Positions 25,862-32,746 of a DNA stretch of 64,000 nucleotides are shown one piece after another. The notes beneath the pieces were generated by a model, which saw nothing but the letters and a program-made list of their open reading frames with translations, was not told the origin of the DNA and ran no database searches. The DNA lies in contig DAOUIZ010000023.1 in NCBI GenBank assembly GCA_034423195.1, positions 62,001-126,000 of the forward strand. The letters run 5' to 3'. The number at the start of each line of letters is the position of its first letter. Position 1 is the stretch's first letter. Source of the DNA: CATOSK01 sp034423195. GTDB taxonomy: Bacteria > Chloroflexota > Dehalococcoidia > Lucifugimonadales > UBA3495. The position numbers and the translations under genes are program-made.

Positions 25862-26545
25862 ATGGTCAGCGTAATTGCCGTGGACGGGCCGGTGGCTTCG
25901 GGAAAGACGGTGGTTGGCCGAGAGGTAGCCCAACGGCTGGGCTTCCGGTACCTGGACACTGGGCTGATGTACCGGGCGATGGGTTGGCAGGCCGTGAACA
26001 AAGGGGTCCCGCTGGACGACGCCTTCGCCCTGGCGAGGCTGGTGGTTGAGACGGAGATCCTGCTGGCGGACGACGGGAGCGGACGGGTGATGGTGGACGG
26101 GCGACCCCTGGGGGCGGAACTGGAGCACCCAGATATTTCGCGGAGCGCCTCCCTGGTGGCGACGGTACCGGAGGTGCGGCGGGCAATGGTGGCGCAGCAG
26201 CGAGTCATCGCAGCCGAGGGGCCGATAGTGATGGTGGGAAGGGACATCGGAACAGTGGTGCTGACGGATGCGGACCTGAAGATCTATATCACAGCGTCGG
26301 CGCGGGTGAGGGCGCGGCGGCGGTGGCGGGAGATCCAGGCGGCTGGGCAGGAGATGGACTTCGAGCAGGTGCTGAGGGACACGGAGGCGCGGGACCACCG
26401 GGACAGCACCCGGTCCGACTCGCCGCTGAGAGCCGCCGAGGACGCGGTGACGCTGGACACGGGGGAGCTGGATATCGAAGCGTCGGTACAGGCCATCCTT
26501 CAGCTTATCGGCGAACGGGAGACGGAGGGTCACGAAGGGCCTTGA
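25862..26545 (+). CDS. cmk: cytidylate kinase
   Basis: A 227-residue (d)CMP kinase: P-loop 'VIAVDGPVASGKTVVGREVAQRLGFRYLDTGLMYRA', 'VMVGRDIGTVVLTDADLKIYITASARVRARRRWREIQ' and the LID-side 'RDHRDSTRSDSPLRAAEDAVTLDT'. It phosphorylates CMP/dCMP. AGGAG lies upstream of the ATG. Its stop codon overlaps the TTG start of plsC, so the two are translationally coupled. Confidence 0.95.
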   Translation: MVSVIAVDGPVASGKTVVGREVAQRLGFRYLDTGLMYRAMGWQAVNKGVPLDDAFALARLVVETEILLADDGSGRVMVDGRPLGAELEHPDISRSASLVATVPEVRRAMVAQQRVIAAEGPIVMVGRDIGTVVLTDADLKIYITASARVRARRRWREIQAAGQEMDFEQVLRDTEARDHRDSTRSDSPLRAAEDAVTLDTGELDIEASVQAILQLIGERETEGHEGP

Positions 26546-27198
26546 CCTACCTGTACCAACCGGGGCGGATGCTGGCCCTGGTGTGCTTCAACACCTTCGG
26601 CAAGCTGGAGGTCACGGGACGGGAATGTGTCCCTCCCTACGGGCCGCTGATCGTGGTGGCCAATCATATTTCCTACAACGACCCGCCGGTACTGGTGCCA
26701 AGCATAGGCCGTCCGCTAAATTTTCTCGGCAAGAAGGAACTGTTTGCCAATCCCTTCAAGCGCTTTTTCATGGAGGGGTTCCGGGTGCATCCGGTGGACC
26801 GGGAGGCGGCAGGGGTGGATGCAATGCGCACCGCCATGCAACTGCTGGAACGGGATGAGGCGGTGGCGATGTTCCCGGAGGGCAGGATCAGTCCCAACCA
26901 CGCGATGCAGCAGGGCAAGGGCGGGGTGGCTATGCTGGCCATCAAGACACAGGCGCCGATTCTGCCGGTGGGGATATACGGGACCGAGAAGTTCTCGGAG
27001 CGGCGGATGGCCTTCCCGCTGTGCCGGTTCCACGTGAACATCGGGCAGCCCTTCACTCCGCCGGTTCTGGAAGGGAGGGTGCCGCGGGACGTGGTGAACA
27101 GCGTGCTGGATATGATCATGGCGCGGGTGGCGGCGCTGGTGCCGCCGGAGTACCAGGGGGTGTATGGGCCGAGGGCGGCGGGGACTCGGCCGGGCTAG
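26542..27198 (+). CDS. plsC: 1-acyl-sn-glycerol-3-phosphate acyltransferase
   Basis: A 218-residue acyltransferase with the HX4D motif in 'VVANHISYNDPPVL', 'MEGFRVHPVDREAAG' and the 'MFPEGRIS' motif, then 'ILPVGIYG'. It acylates lysophosphatidic acid at the membrane. The start is TTG at 26542, overlapping the cmk stop as TTGA, with GGAGGG upstream. plsY and gpsA of the same pathway are at 43-45 kb. Confidence 0.9.
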   Translation: MTYLYQPGRMLALVCFNTFGKLEVTGRECVPPYGPLIVVANHISYNDPPVLVPSIGRPLNFLGKKELFANPFKRFFMEGFRVHPVDREAAGVDAMRTAMQLLERDEAVAMFPEGRISPNHAMQQGKGGVAMLAIKTQAPILPVGIYGTEKFSERRMAFPLCRFHVNIGQPFTPPVLEGRVPRDVVNSVLDMIMARVAALVPPEYQGVYGPRAAGTRPG

Positions 27199-27241
27199 TT
27201 TTCCAAGCGAATCCTCGTTTCCGGTCAAGCCGGCAATTGAA

Positions 27242-27273
27242 GGCCCCGCCTCCTGAATAACGGAGGCGGGGCC
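27242..27273. terminator. bidirectional terminator-like hairpin
   Basis: GGCCCCGCCTCC (27242-27253) pairs perfectly with GGAGGCGGGGCC (27262-27273) over an 8-base loop. It lies between the convergent plsC and dapA genes; there is no strong T-run. Confidence 0.65.
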
Positions 27274-27303
27274 CGTTCGTCAGTGGGAGTATGTCCAAGA
27301 CGG

Positions 27304-28194
27304 TCAGACGGGGAGGTCGATGTCGTAGCGGGACACGATGTCGTCGATCTGGGCGGCGGTGGCGTCGTCCGGGGGGACGAGGGGCAGGCGGGGGGCGCCG
27401 ACATCCATGCCTGCCTGGTTGACGGAGTGCTTGACGGGGATGGGGTTGGAGACGATGAACAGTCCCTTGAAGATGTCCATGAGGCGGTGGTGCTCGGCGG
27501 CGGCCCGCTCGATGTCTCCCTCGAGGATGAGGCCCATCATCTGCTTAATCTGGTTGCCGACGAGGTGGGAGGCGACGCTGACGATGCCGTAGCCGCCCAT
27601 GGCCATGATGTAGAAGGTCTCGTTGTCGTTGCCGCTCCAGACGCGGAATCCGTCCGGGGCGCCGCCGATGATACGGGCGATCTGGTCGAGGTCGCTGCTG
27701 GCCTCCTTGACGCCGACGATGTTGTCGATCTCGGCGAGGCGGAGGGTGGTCTGGGAGGTCATGTTGATGCTGGTCCGGCTGGGTACGTTGTAGAGCATAC
27801 AGGGGATGCTGACGCTCTCGGCGATGGCCTTGAAGTGCTGGTACATGCCCTCCTGGGGAGGCTTGTTGTAGTAGGGGACGGTGAGGAGGAGTCCGTCGGC
27901 GCCGACCTTTTCGGCCTCGCGGGACATCTCGATGCTCTCGGCGTTGTTGTAGTTGCCGGTGCCGGCGACGACGGCGCCCCGGTCGCCGATAGCTTCCTTG
28001 ACCTCGGCGAAGAGGCGGAGCTTTTCTTCATTGGTTAGGGAGGGTGACTCGCCGGTGGTGCCGGATACGACCAGGCCGTCGCTGCCGGAGTCGAGCAGGG
28101 CGTTGGCGAGACGCCGGGCCTGGGGGTAGTCGACCTTCCCCTCTTCATCCATGGGGGTGATCATGGCGGTGATGAGCCTGCCTATCTCGGTCAT
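27304..28194 (-). CDS. dapA: 4-hydroxy-tetrahydrodipicolinate synthase
   Basis: A 296-residue class I aldolase of lysine synthesis: 'ALLDSGSDGLVVSGTTGESPSLTNEEKL', 'TVPYYNKPPQEGMYQHFKAIA', 'YNVPSRTSINM' with the Tyr, and 'VGVKEASSDLDQIARI' carrying the Schiff-base Lys. It condenses pyruvate with aspartate semialdehyde. GGAGG precedes the ATG. asd and dapB lie upstream on the same strand but are separated from it by about 2.3 kb of accessory genes. Confidence 0.95.
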   Translation of the reverse strand: MTEIGRLITAMITPMDEEGKVDYPQARRLANALLDSGSDGLVVSGTTGESPSLTNEEKLRLFAEVKEAIGDRGAVVAGTGNYNNAESIEMSREAEKVGADGLLLTVPYYNKPPQEGMYQHFKAIAESVSIPCMLYNVPSRTSINMTSQTTLRLAEIDNIVGVKEASSDLDQIARIIGGAPDGFRVWSGNDNETFYIMAMGGYGIVSVASHLVGNQIKQMMGLILEGDIERAAAEHHRLMDIFKGLFIVSNPIPVKHSVNQAGMDVGAPRLPLVPPDDATAAQIDDIVSRYDIDLPV

Positions 28195-28328
28195 GCTAAA
28201 CCCTCCGTTCTAAATGCCCGCCCCCTTCGCGCCCGATTGCTGTAACTTGTCTAAGGGCGCTGGAGGTCGGGAGAAAAATGGTTTCGGGGATTATACACGA
28301 AGGGGCAGGGAGTGGGGGAATGGGGGTT

Positions 28329-28616
28329 TTACGGGTTCATGGTCCAGGGCAGGAGGAGGTTGAGGAGGCCCTCGGGGTGGGGCGGGTTGTTGTTCTGGCG
28401 GCACTTGTCCAAGAAGTTGGCGACCCGGGGGAAGGTGGGGAGAGTGAAACCGAGACGGAAACAACCTGTGATAAATTCGCGAGACTGAGGGGGCTCCAGG
28501 CCACGGGAAACGTTGGACTGCCACCGGTCGTAGAAGTCGTTGCAATAGTCCCGCAGGGTGGCTTCGGCATAGGCGTAGGGCAATCTGCGGCGGAGGGCGC
28601 GGATATCGGAACGCAT
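28329..28616 (-). CDS. hypothetical protein, 95 residues
   Basis: A protein-like open frame: charged N-terminus 'RSDIRALRRRLPYAYAEATLRDYCNDFYDRWQSN' predicted helical, then 'REFITGCFRLGFTLPTFPRVANFLDKC'. I do not recognise the family. It is the most natural of the overlapping frames by composition. It sits between dapA and the MITE at 28670, in the accessory block of the dap cluster. Confidence 0.5.
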   Translation of the reverse strand: MRSDIRALRRRLPYAYAEATLRDYCNDFYDRWQSNVSRGLEPPQSREFITGCFRLGFTLPTFPRVANFLDKCRQNNNPPHPEGLLNLLLPWTMNP

Positions 28617-28669
28617 TATTCAACTCGCATCCTTGGGTGGAATGGGGGAAGCCCGGTAGGGGACGGGGT

Positions 28670-28887
28670 CAGGGCTATCGCATGAGTGCCAGTTTGGTGA
28701 AATTTCCAGTGAACGGTCAATACAATTGGAGGGAACGGACGACGGGGGTCTGGATTCCCTTTTTGCGACTCCGCCGCTGGCGTAAGGCAACTTGTCTCAA
28801 CGCCAGCGGCTGTCGCGCGGAGTTCGTCGCGGGAATGACGGGAGGAGAAGGTGAAAGGGTCGAGTCGGACTTCATGCGATAGCCCTG
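28670..28887. mobile_element. 218-bp MITE with 16-bp perfect terminal inverted repeats
   Basis: CAGGGCTATCGCATGA (28670-28685) is repeated exactly inverted at 28872-28887. Both ends are flanked by the same ten bases GGGACGGGGT (28660-28669 and 28888-28897), as expected for a target-site duplication. It carries no coding capacity. Inside it, 28741-28845 is a copy of dispersed repeat family 2. It sits directly after the stop of the HTH gene. Confidence 0.8.
28741..28845. repeat. dispersed repeat family 2, copy A (inside the MITE)
   Basis: Starts GGGGGTCTGGATTCCC and ends GGGAATGACGGGAGG. It has an internal stem of CCGCTGGCGT with ACGCCAGCGG. About 100 bp resemble 50944-51042, and the two ends joined resemble the short copy at 41881. 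Confidence 0.75.
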
Positions 28888-28896
28888 GGGACGGGG

Positions 28897-29484
28897 TTAA
28901 ATGGATTTGTAATCGCGAGCGGCGTAGAGGGGAAGAGAGTTGCCGATCCGGTCAATCTGCTGCTGAAGCTCCTCGATCTCGTTGGACTTCTGGGAGAAGG
29001 CGAGGGTGGCAAGGGCGGCGCGGAGCCGGATGCTGGCGTTCGGGTCGTCGAGGGCTTCGCCGACGACAAGGGCGGCCTTGAGGGATAGTCCACTGATCTC
29101 GGCCCGGGCGATCTTGTTGGCGGCCTTGCGAAGACGCTCGAACTCCTGGCGGAACTCGTAGTTGTTGAGCCATCGCTGCAAAGTTCGCCGGGTTACGTTG
29201 GCCCGCCTCGCTGCTTCACTCAGGGTGGGGCAGGAAACAAGATAGGGCAAAGCCTCGATTTGGCGCCTAGATAACTGGATGGGTTCAGGATCTGCGACAA
29301 AGTGCGACATTTCGGGACATTCGAGCGTGGATTGAGGATCGGTCCGGTCTCCGACTGCCGTGTCAACGTGCTGTTTTGTCGTGGAAATTCCCTGGTTTTT
29401 CGCGGTTTTGTCGCCTTTTGTCGCAGAACAAGCAGCCTCTCCGGGCTGAAGTTGGGGGAAGACAAGGGAAGGGGTTGCGGTCAT
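28897..29484 (-). CDS. helix-turn-helix protein, phage/insertion-element type
   Basis: An up to 195-residue protein. From about residue 70 it has 'LSRRQIEALPYLVSCPTLSEAARRANVTRRTLQRWLNNYEFRQEFERLRKAANKIARAEISGLSLKAALVVGEALDDPNASIRLRAALATLAF', a helix-turn-helix followed by helices, as in the phBC6A51-type phage proteins often found in Chloroflexi. The first 58 residues are low in protein character, so the start may be the Met at 29310. Cognate target unknown. Confidence 0.65.
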   Translation of the reverse strand: MTATPSLVFPQLQPGEAACSATKGDKTAKNQGISTTKQHVDTAVGDRTDPQSTLECPEMSHFVADPEPIQLSRRQIEALPYLVSCPTLSEAARRANVTRRTLQRWLNNYEFRQEFERLRKAANKIARAEISGLSLKAALVVGEALDDPNASIRLRAALATLAFSQKSNEIEELQQQIDRIGNSLPLYAARDYKSI

Positions 29485-29574
29485 GGGCCTCCGGGTTAAT
29501 TCTGGATTCGACGGTGCGTGGCCGTGGGGGTGGAGCCGTCTGGAATCAACGTTAGGGAGGCGGCAGCAGGGATG

Positions 29575-29719
29575 TCAATGGGGAAGTGACAGTAGGTGGG
29601 TGGAGTCGGCCGGGAACAGGACTTCAGCGAGCTTCTTAAAGGTCCAACCATTTGAAGTGAGTTCCCTTAAGGGCACGGTAGTAAAGGTTGAACCCGTCGA
29701 CGTAGAGGTTGGCAAGCAA
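29575..29719 (-). pseudogene. remnant of an NYN-domain (DUF88-like) gene
   Basis: The minus strand from 29719 reads 'LLANLYVDGFNLYYRALKGTHFKWLDL' and then a TAA at 29638-29636; the neighbouring frame continues 'KKLAEVLFPADS', which completes the typical start of an NYN ribonuclease domain. The rest of the domain is missing. This is a 5' fragment with a frameshift. It lies downstream of the DUF2442 gene, beyond a terminator hairpin. Confidence 0.6.
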
Positions 29720-29729
29720 TACCTTATCC

Positions 29730-29761
29730 AAAAAGACAGAGACCCGCTTCTAGCGGGTCTC
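29730..29761 (-). terminator. intrinsic terminator of the HEPN-DUF2442 unit
   Basis: GAGACCCGCT (29739-29748) pairs perfectly with AGCGGGTCTC (29752-29761); read on the minus strand the stem is followed four bases later by TTTTT (29734-29730). Confidence 0.65.
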
Positions 29762-29826
29762 GACCCTACCGCCGAAGCGAGAGGGGGGTAGGAATCCAGC
29801 CTATACGTTTCCAACCACGGGGTCAA

Positions 29827-30120
29827 CTAGCCGGTGGCGGCGCTCTTGGGGTGGAGGCGGTTGCGGGCGGGGAGTTCTTCCAAGGTCTTGCCGGTAAGTT
29901 TCATGTAGAGGGCGTCAGGGCAGAGTTCGATTTCTTCTCCCCAGGCAATGCCGCCGTCCGGGGTTATGAATACGGCCTCGAACTGTCTAGGTTCGTTCCA
30001 TAGGGCGAAAACTCCGCGGCCGGCCAGATGGGAAAGGTCTACTTCGCCAGCGGATCCGTCGCCGTAAAGAATCCAAATACGGTAGTTCTCCCGGGGCTCG
30101 ACGGCAGTTGGACGGTTCAT
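29827..30120 (-). CDS. DUF2442 domain protein
   Basis: A 97-residue protein with the DUF2442 pattern ('YRIWILYGDGSAGEVDLSHLAGRGVFALWNEPRQFEAVFITPDGGIAWGEEIELCPDALYMKLTG'). The ATG at 30120 follows GGAAGGAAC. Its last residues 'RNRLHPKSAATG' copy the C-terminus of Asd, because the DNA of the two 3' ends is duplicated. It lies 26 bp after the HEPN gene on the same strand. DUF2442 proteins occur in presumed toxin-antitoxin pairs; that role here is a guess. Confidence 0.8.
   Translation of the reverse strand: MNRPTAVEPRENYRIWILYGDGSAGEVDLSHLAGRGVFALWNEPRQFEAVFITPDGGIAWGEEIELCPDALYMKLTGKTLEELPARNRLHPKSAATG
29837..29867. repeat. 31-bp direct repeat, copy 1 (in the DUF2442 3' end)
   Basis: Identical over 31 bp to 30551-30581 in the 3' end of asd, and the similarity extends to both stop codons in the same frame. 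The two copies bound a 714-bp segment carrying the HEPN and DUF2442 genes. Confidence 0.85.
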
Positions 30121-30146
30121 TTGTTCCTTCCTCACGGGTTGAGCAA

Positions 30147-30524
30147 TCATTGCACCAGAGCTTCCGCAGTGTTTATGTAGTCCCTGGTGGCGTGGATGAG
30201 GGTGGGTACTTCCTCGGAGCCGCAGCGGTCGTTGTAGAAGCATTGACCGTGGAGGCGGTAGATGGACTGGTAGTAGTGGGGTTTCATACTCCGTACTGCG
30301 TGGTCCCGGCGGGCGAGGGCGTCCAACTCGTCGGAGGTGCGAGCGGTAGTACCGGGTTCGTCCCCGGTACGGGCCGTAACCAGAGCATCGGTGGCCCGCT
30401 TGGTGGCGCACCATGCCTTTTCGGCAGCGTCGCGGATGTCGCCAGCTTCAAGCCGTTCGAGGGCGGAGAGTTGGAGCTGTCGGGCATCGGCGAAGATGTC
30501 TTGAATTTCCCGGGTTATGGTCAT
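30147..30524 (-). CDS. HEPN-domain protein (PaREP1-like)
   Basis: A 125-residue helical protein: 'DARQLQLSALERLEAGDIRDAAEKAWCATKRATDALVTARTGDEPG' matches the first HEPN helices ('AAEKAW'), and 'RLHGQCFYNDRCGSEEV' matches the segment 'VLHRNYYLHPSLLNSEAI' of the HEPN protein at 38726. It begins 16 bp after the asd stop. HEPN proteins are often RNases in conflict systems or accessory helical proteins; no clear catalytic Rx4-6H is fixed in both copies. Grouped with DUF2442 in what looks like an inserted cassette. Confidence 0.75.
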   Translation of the reverse strand: MTITREIQDIFADARQLQLSALERLEAGDIRDAAEKAWCATKRATDALVTARTGDEPGTTARTSDELDALARRDHAVRSMKPHYYQSIYRLHGQCFYNDRCGSEEVPTLIHATRDYINTAEALVQ

Positions 30525-30540
30525 GGTCTGCCTCGCTTGG

Positions 30541-31593
30541 CTAGCTGCTCGCGGCGCTCTTGGGGTGGAGGCGGTTGCGGGTGACGAGTTCTTCGGCGAT
30601 CTGGATGGAGTTGAGGGCAGCGCCCTTGCGGAGGTTGTCGGAGACGATCCAGAGGACGAGGCCGTTGGGGTTGGAAGCGTCGCGGCGGATGCGTCCGACG
30701 AAGACGTCGTCCTTTCCGGCGGCATCGGCGGGCATGGGGTAGACGCCGTTGGAGGGATCGTCAAGGACGGTGACGCCTGGCATTCCTGACAGGGCTTCGC
30801 GGGCTTCTCCCGGGGAGACGGGACGCTCGAACTCGAGGTGGACGGCGGCGCTGTGGGAAACGTAGACCGGGACACGGACGCAGGTGGCGGAGATGGCGAT
30901 GTCCGGCGCGTGGAGGATTTTCCGGCTCTCGTCAATCATCTTCTGCTCCTCGCGGGTGTAGCCACTGTCAAGGAAGCTGTCGATGTGGGGGAAGACGTTG
31001 AAGCCGATGCGCTGAGGCAGGGAATCGGGCTGGACTTCCCTGCCGTCCATGAGGGAACGGGTCTGGCCGGTCAATTCGTCCATGGCCGCTCCGCCTGCGC
31101 CGGAGACGGACTGGTAGGTGTCGGCGACGATGCGGGTGATGGGGCTGAGCTGGCGCAGGGGGTGGGCGACCATGACGAGGGGCGTGGTGGAGCAGTTGGG
31201 GATGGAGATTATCCCCTGGTGCCATTCCACGTCGGCGCCGTTGACCTCGGGGACGACGAGGGGAACGGTGGGCTCCATGCGGAAGGCGGAGCCGTCGTCG
31301 ATGACCACGGCTCCGGCTTCCACCGCGGCGGGGGCGAACTGGCGGGAGACGGTGGCGCTGACGGAGATGAAGGCGATGTCGACATCCTTGAAGGAAGCCT
31401 CGGTGGTCTCCTGGACGGTGTGGTCCCTGCCGTTGACGGTGATGGTCTTTCCGGCGGAGCGGCTGGAGGCGAGGAGCTTGAAGTTGTGGGGGTCCGGGCA
31501 GCGTTCTTCCATGATGCGGAAGAACTCGGTGCCGACGGCTCCGGTGGCGCCGACTACGGCGATGGTGAGGTCGTTGAGGGTTGGGGTGGACAC
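30541..31593 (-). CDS. asd: aspartate-semialdehyde dehydrogenase
   Basis: A 350-residue enzyme that reduces aspartyl phosphate to aspartate semialdehyde. 'IAVVGATGAVGTEFFRIMEERC' binds NADP, 'GIISIPNCSTTPLVM' holds the catalytic Cys, and 'HIDSFLDSGYTREEQKMIDESRKIL' with 'CVRVPVYVSHSAAVHLEFE' supplies substrate-binding residues. Start is GTG 31593 with GGAG eight bases upstream. It follows dapB, separated only by a dispersed repeat. Its last 31-60 bp are duplicated at the end of the DUF2442 gene. Confidence 0.95.
   Translation of the reverse strand: MSTPTLNDLTIAVVGATGAVGTEFFRIMEERCPDPHNFKLLASSRSAGKTITVNGRDHTVQETTEASFKDVDIAFISVSATVSRQFAPAAVEAGAVVIDDGSAFRMEPTVPLVVPEVNGADVEWHQGIISIPNCSTTPLVMVAHPLRQLSPITRIVADTYQSVSGAGGAAMDELTGQTRSLMDGREVQPDSLPQRIGFNVFPHIDSFLDSGYTREEQKMIDESRKILHAPDIAISATCVRVPVYVSHSAAVHLEFERPVSPGEAREALSGMPGVTVLDDPSNGVYPMPADAAGKDDVFVGRIRRDASNPNGLVLWIVSDNLRKGAALNSIQIAEELVTRNRLHPKSAASS
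30551..30581. repeat. 31-bp direct repeat, copy 2 (in the asd 3' end)
   Basis: Partner of 29837-29867. Encodes the C-terminal residues 'RNRLHPKSAA' of Asd. Confidence 0.85.
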
Positions 31594-31613
31594 GGTGGTT
31601 ACTCCGAATTGGG

Positions 31614-31654
31614 GTTACGTTGGGGGACTCGTCCCCCAAACCCCCTGATTCAAA
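31614..31654. repeat. dispersed hairpin repeat, family 1, copy C
   Basis: ACGTTGGGGGACTCGTCCCCCAA followed by ACCCCCTGATTC, in the dapB-asd gap. This copy has the cleanest stem (TTGGGGG with CCCCCAA). Confidence 0.75.
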
Positions 31655-31663
31655 ATTAATACG

Positions 31664-32452
31664 CTATAGGCCGAGGATGTTTTCCAGGCCGACTACGAGG
31701 CCGGGGTTCTGGTTGGCGTGGCGGATGCAGCGGATGACGCCGGGCATGTAGCAGTCGCGGCCGAGGGTGTCGTGGCGCAGGGTGACGGTCTGTCCGGCGG
31801 CGCCGAAGACGACCTCGTGGTGGGCGCTGCGGCCGGGCATCCGCACGCTGTGGATGGTAACGCCGTTGAGCTCGCCGCCCCGGGTGCCGGGGTGGTTTTC
31901 CTTCTCGGTGACGTTGCGGTCGAACTGTTTTTCCTGTCCAAGACTCTGGGCGAGGGCCATGGCGAAGCCGGAGGGGGCGTCGATCTTGGCCTCGTGGTGG
32001 GACTCGACGATGTCGACGTAGTCGAAGTAGGGAGCGGCCTGCTCGACGAGCTTCTTGAGGACGACGGCTCCGAGGGCGAAGTTGGGGGCGACGACGATTC
32101 CGATGCCCTTGTCGTTGGCGAGGGAGTCGAGGTGCTCCAGGTTTTCTCCGGTGAGGCCGCTGGCGCCGAGGACCAAGTTGGCGGAGAAGTTGGCGGCAAC
32201 GTCCACAGCCTCCATGCAGGCGGCGGCGTTGGTGAAGTCGACCACCACGCCGGGGTTGGTGTCGGAGAGGAGCCGGCCGAGGTCGGTGGACAGGGGCACG
32301 GAGCCGCCTCCGGCAAGCTGGAGTGAGCCGCCCCGGTCCTGGCGGCAGGTCCCGCCAACGAGTTCAAGGTCGGCCTCGCGTCCGATGGCGTTGACAGTCT
32401 CGGCGCCCATCTTGCCGGTGGCGCCGTGGACTACGACTTTTATGGAGGGCAT
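31664..32452 (-). CDS. dapB: 4-hydroxy-tetrahydrodipicolinate reductase
   Basis: A 262-residue enzyme of lysine synthesis: 'KVVVHGATGKMGAETVNAI' binds NAD(P), 'VVVDFTNAAACMEAVDVA' and 'IVVAPNFALGAVVLKKLVEQAAPYFDYVDIVESHHEAKIDAPSGFAMALA' contain the catalytic His-His and Lys motif (SHHEAKIDAPSG), and 'RMPGRSAHHEVVFG' follows. CAGGAGG precedes the ATG. First gene of the dapB-asd transcript. Confidence 0.95.
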   Translation of the reverse strand: MPSIKVVVHGATGKMGAETVNAIGREADLELVGGTCRQDRGGSLQLAGGGSVPLSTDLGRLLSDTNPGVVVDFTNAAACMEAVDVAANFSANLVLGASGLTGENLEHLDSLANDKGIGIVVAPNFALGAVVLKKLVEQAAPYFDYVDIVESHHEAKIDAPSGFAMALAQSLGQEKQFDRNVTEKENHPGTRGGELNGVTIHSVRMPGRSAHHEVVFGAAGQTVTLRHDTLGRDCYMPGVIRCIRHANQNPGLVVGLENILGL

Positions 32453-32667
32453 GACATCCTCCTGTTTCCCCTCCGGGGCCTGTCGCCGTGGAGTCCCTGC
32501 TGGCTCCCCGGGGCCGCCCGGGGCGGACAGTTCGAGGGGATTAGGGTGGGATTGATATTATCACGGGGGCGTGTCAGTGGAGAAGGCGGCGGGCCGGCCC
32601 AGTTGGAAGACCGCAGCGCAAAGGAGACGACAGGGCTGAGAGTTGGCATCACACTGCATAAGCTATA

Positions 32668-32696
32668 TTGACACAAATCGTATCAATCTTTATAAT
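32668..32696 (+). promoter_or_regulatory. consensus promoter of nirK with inverted repeat in the spacer
   Basis: TTGACA (32668-32673), 17-bp spacer, TATAAT (32691-32696), a full consensus match. ATTGA (32667-32671) and TCAAT (32683-32687) form an inverted repeat across the -35 and spacer, a possible operator. The nirK start is 50 bp downstream. Confidence 0.8.
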
Positions 32697-32746
32697 GCTT
32701 TGCCCAACATACCGGGACTCACCCGGGGTTGGCGAAGGAGGGTGTT

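Noticed and set aside
30147..30524. RSMKPH as a catalytic HEPN Rx4H motif
   Set aside because: The second HEPN copy at 38726 does not keep it at the aligned place, so RNase activity cannot be claimed from it.
32667..32687. FNR/CRP binding site before nirK
   Set aside because: The half-sites are 11 bp apart, whereas FNR sites (TTGAT-N4-ATCAA) have four; only a generic dyad can be claimed.
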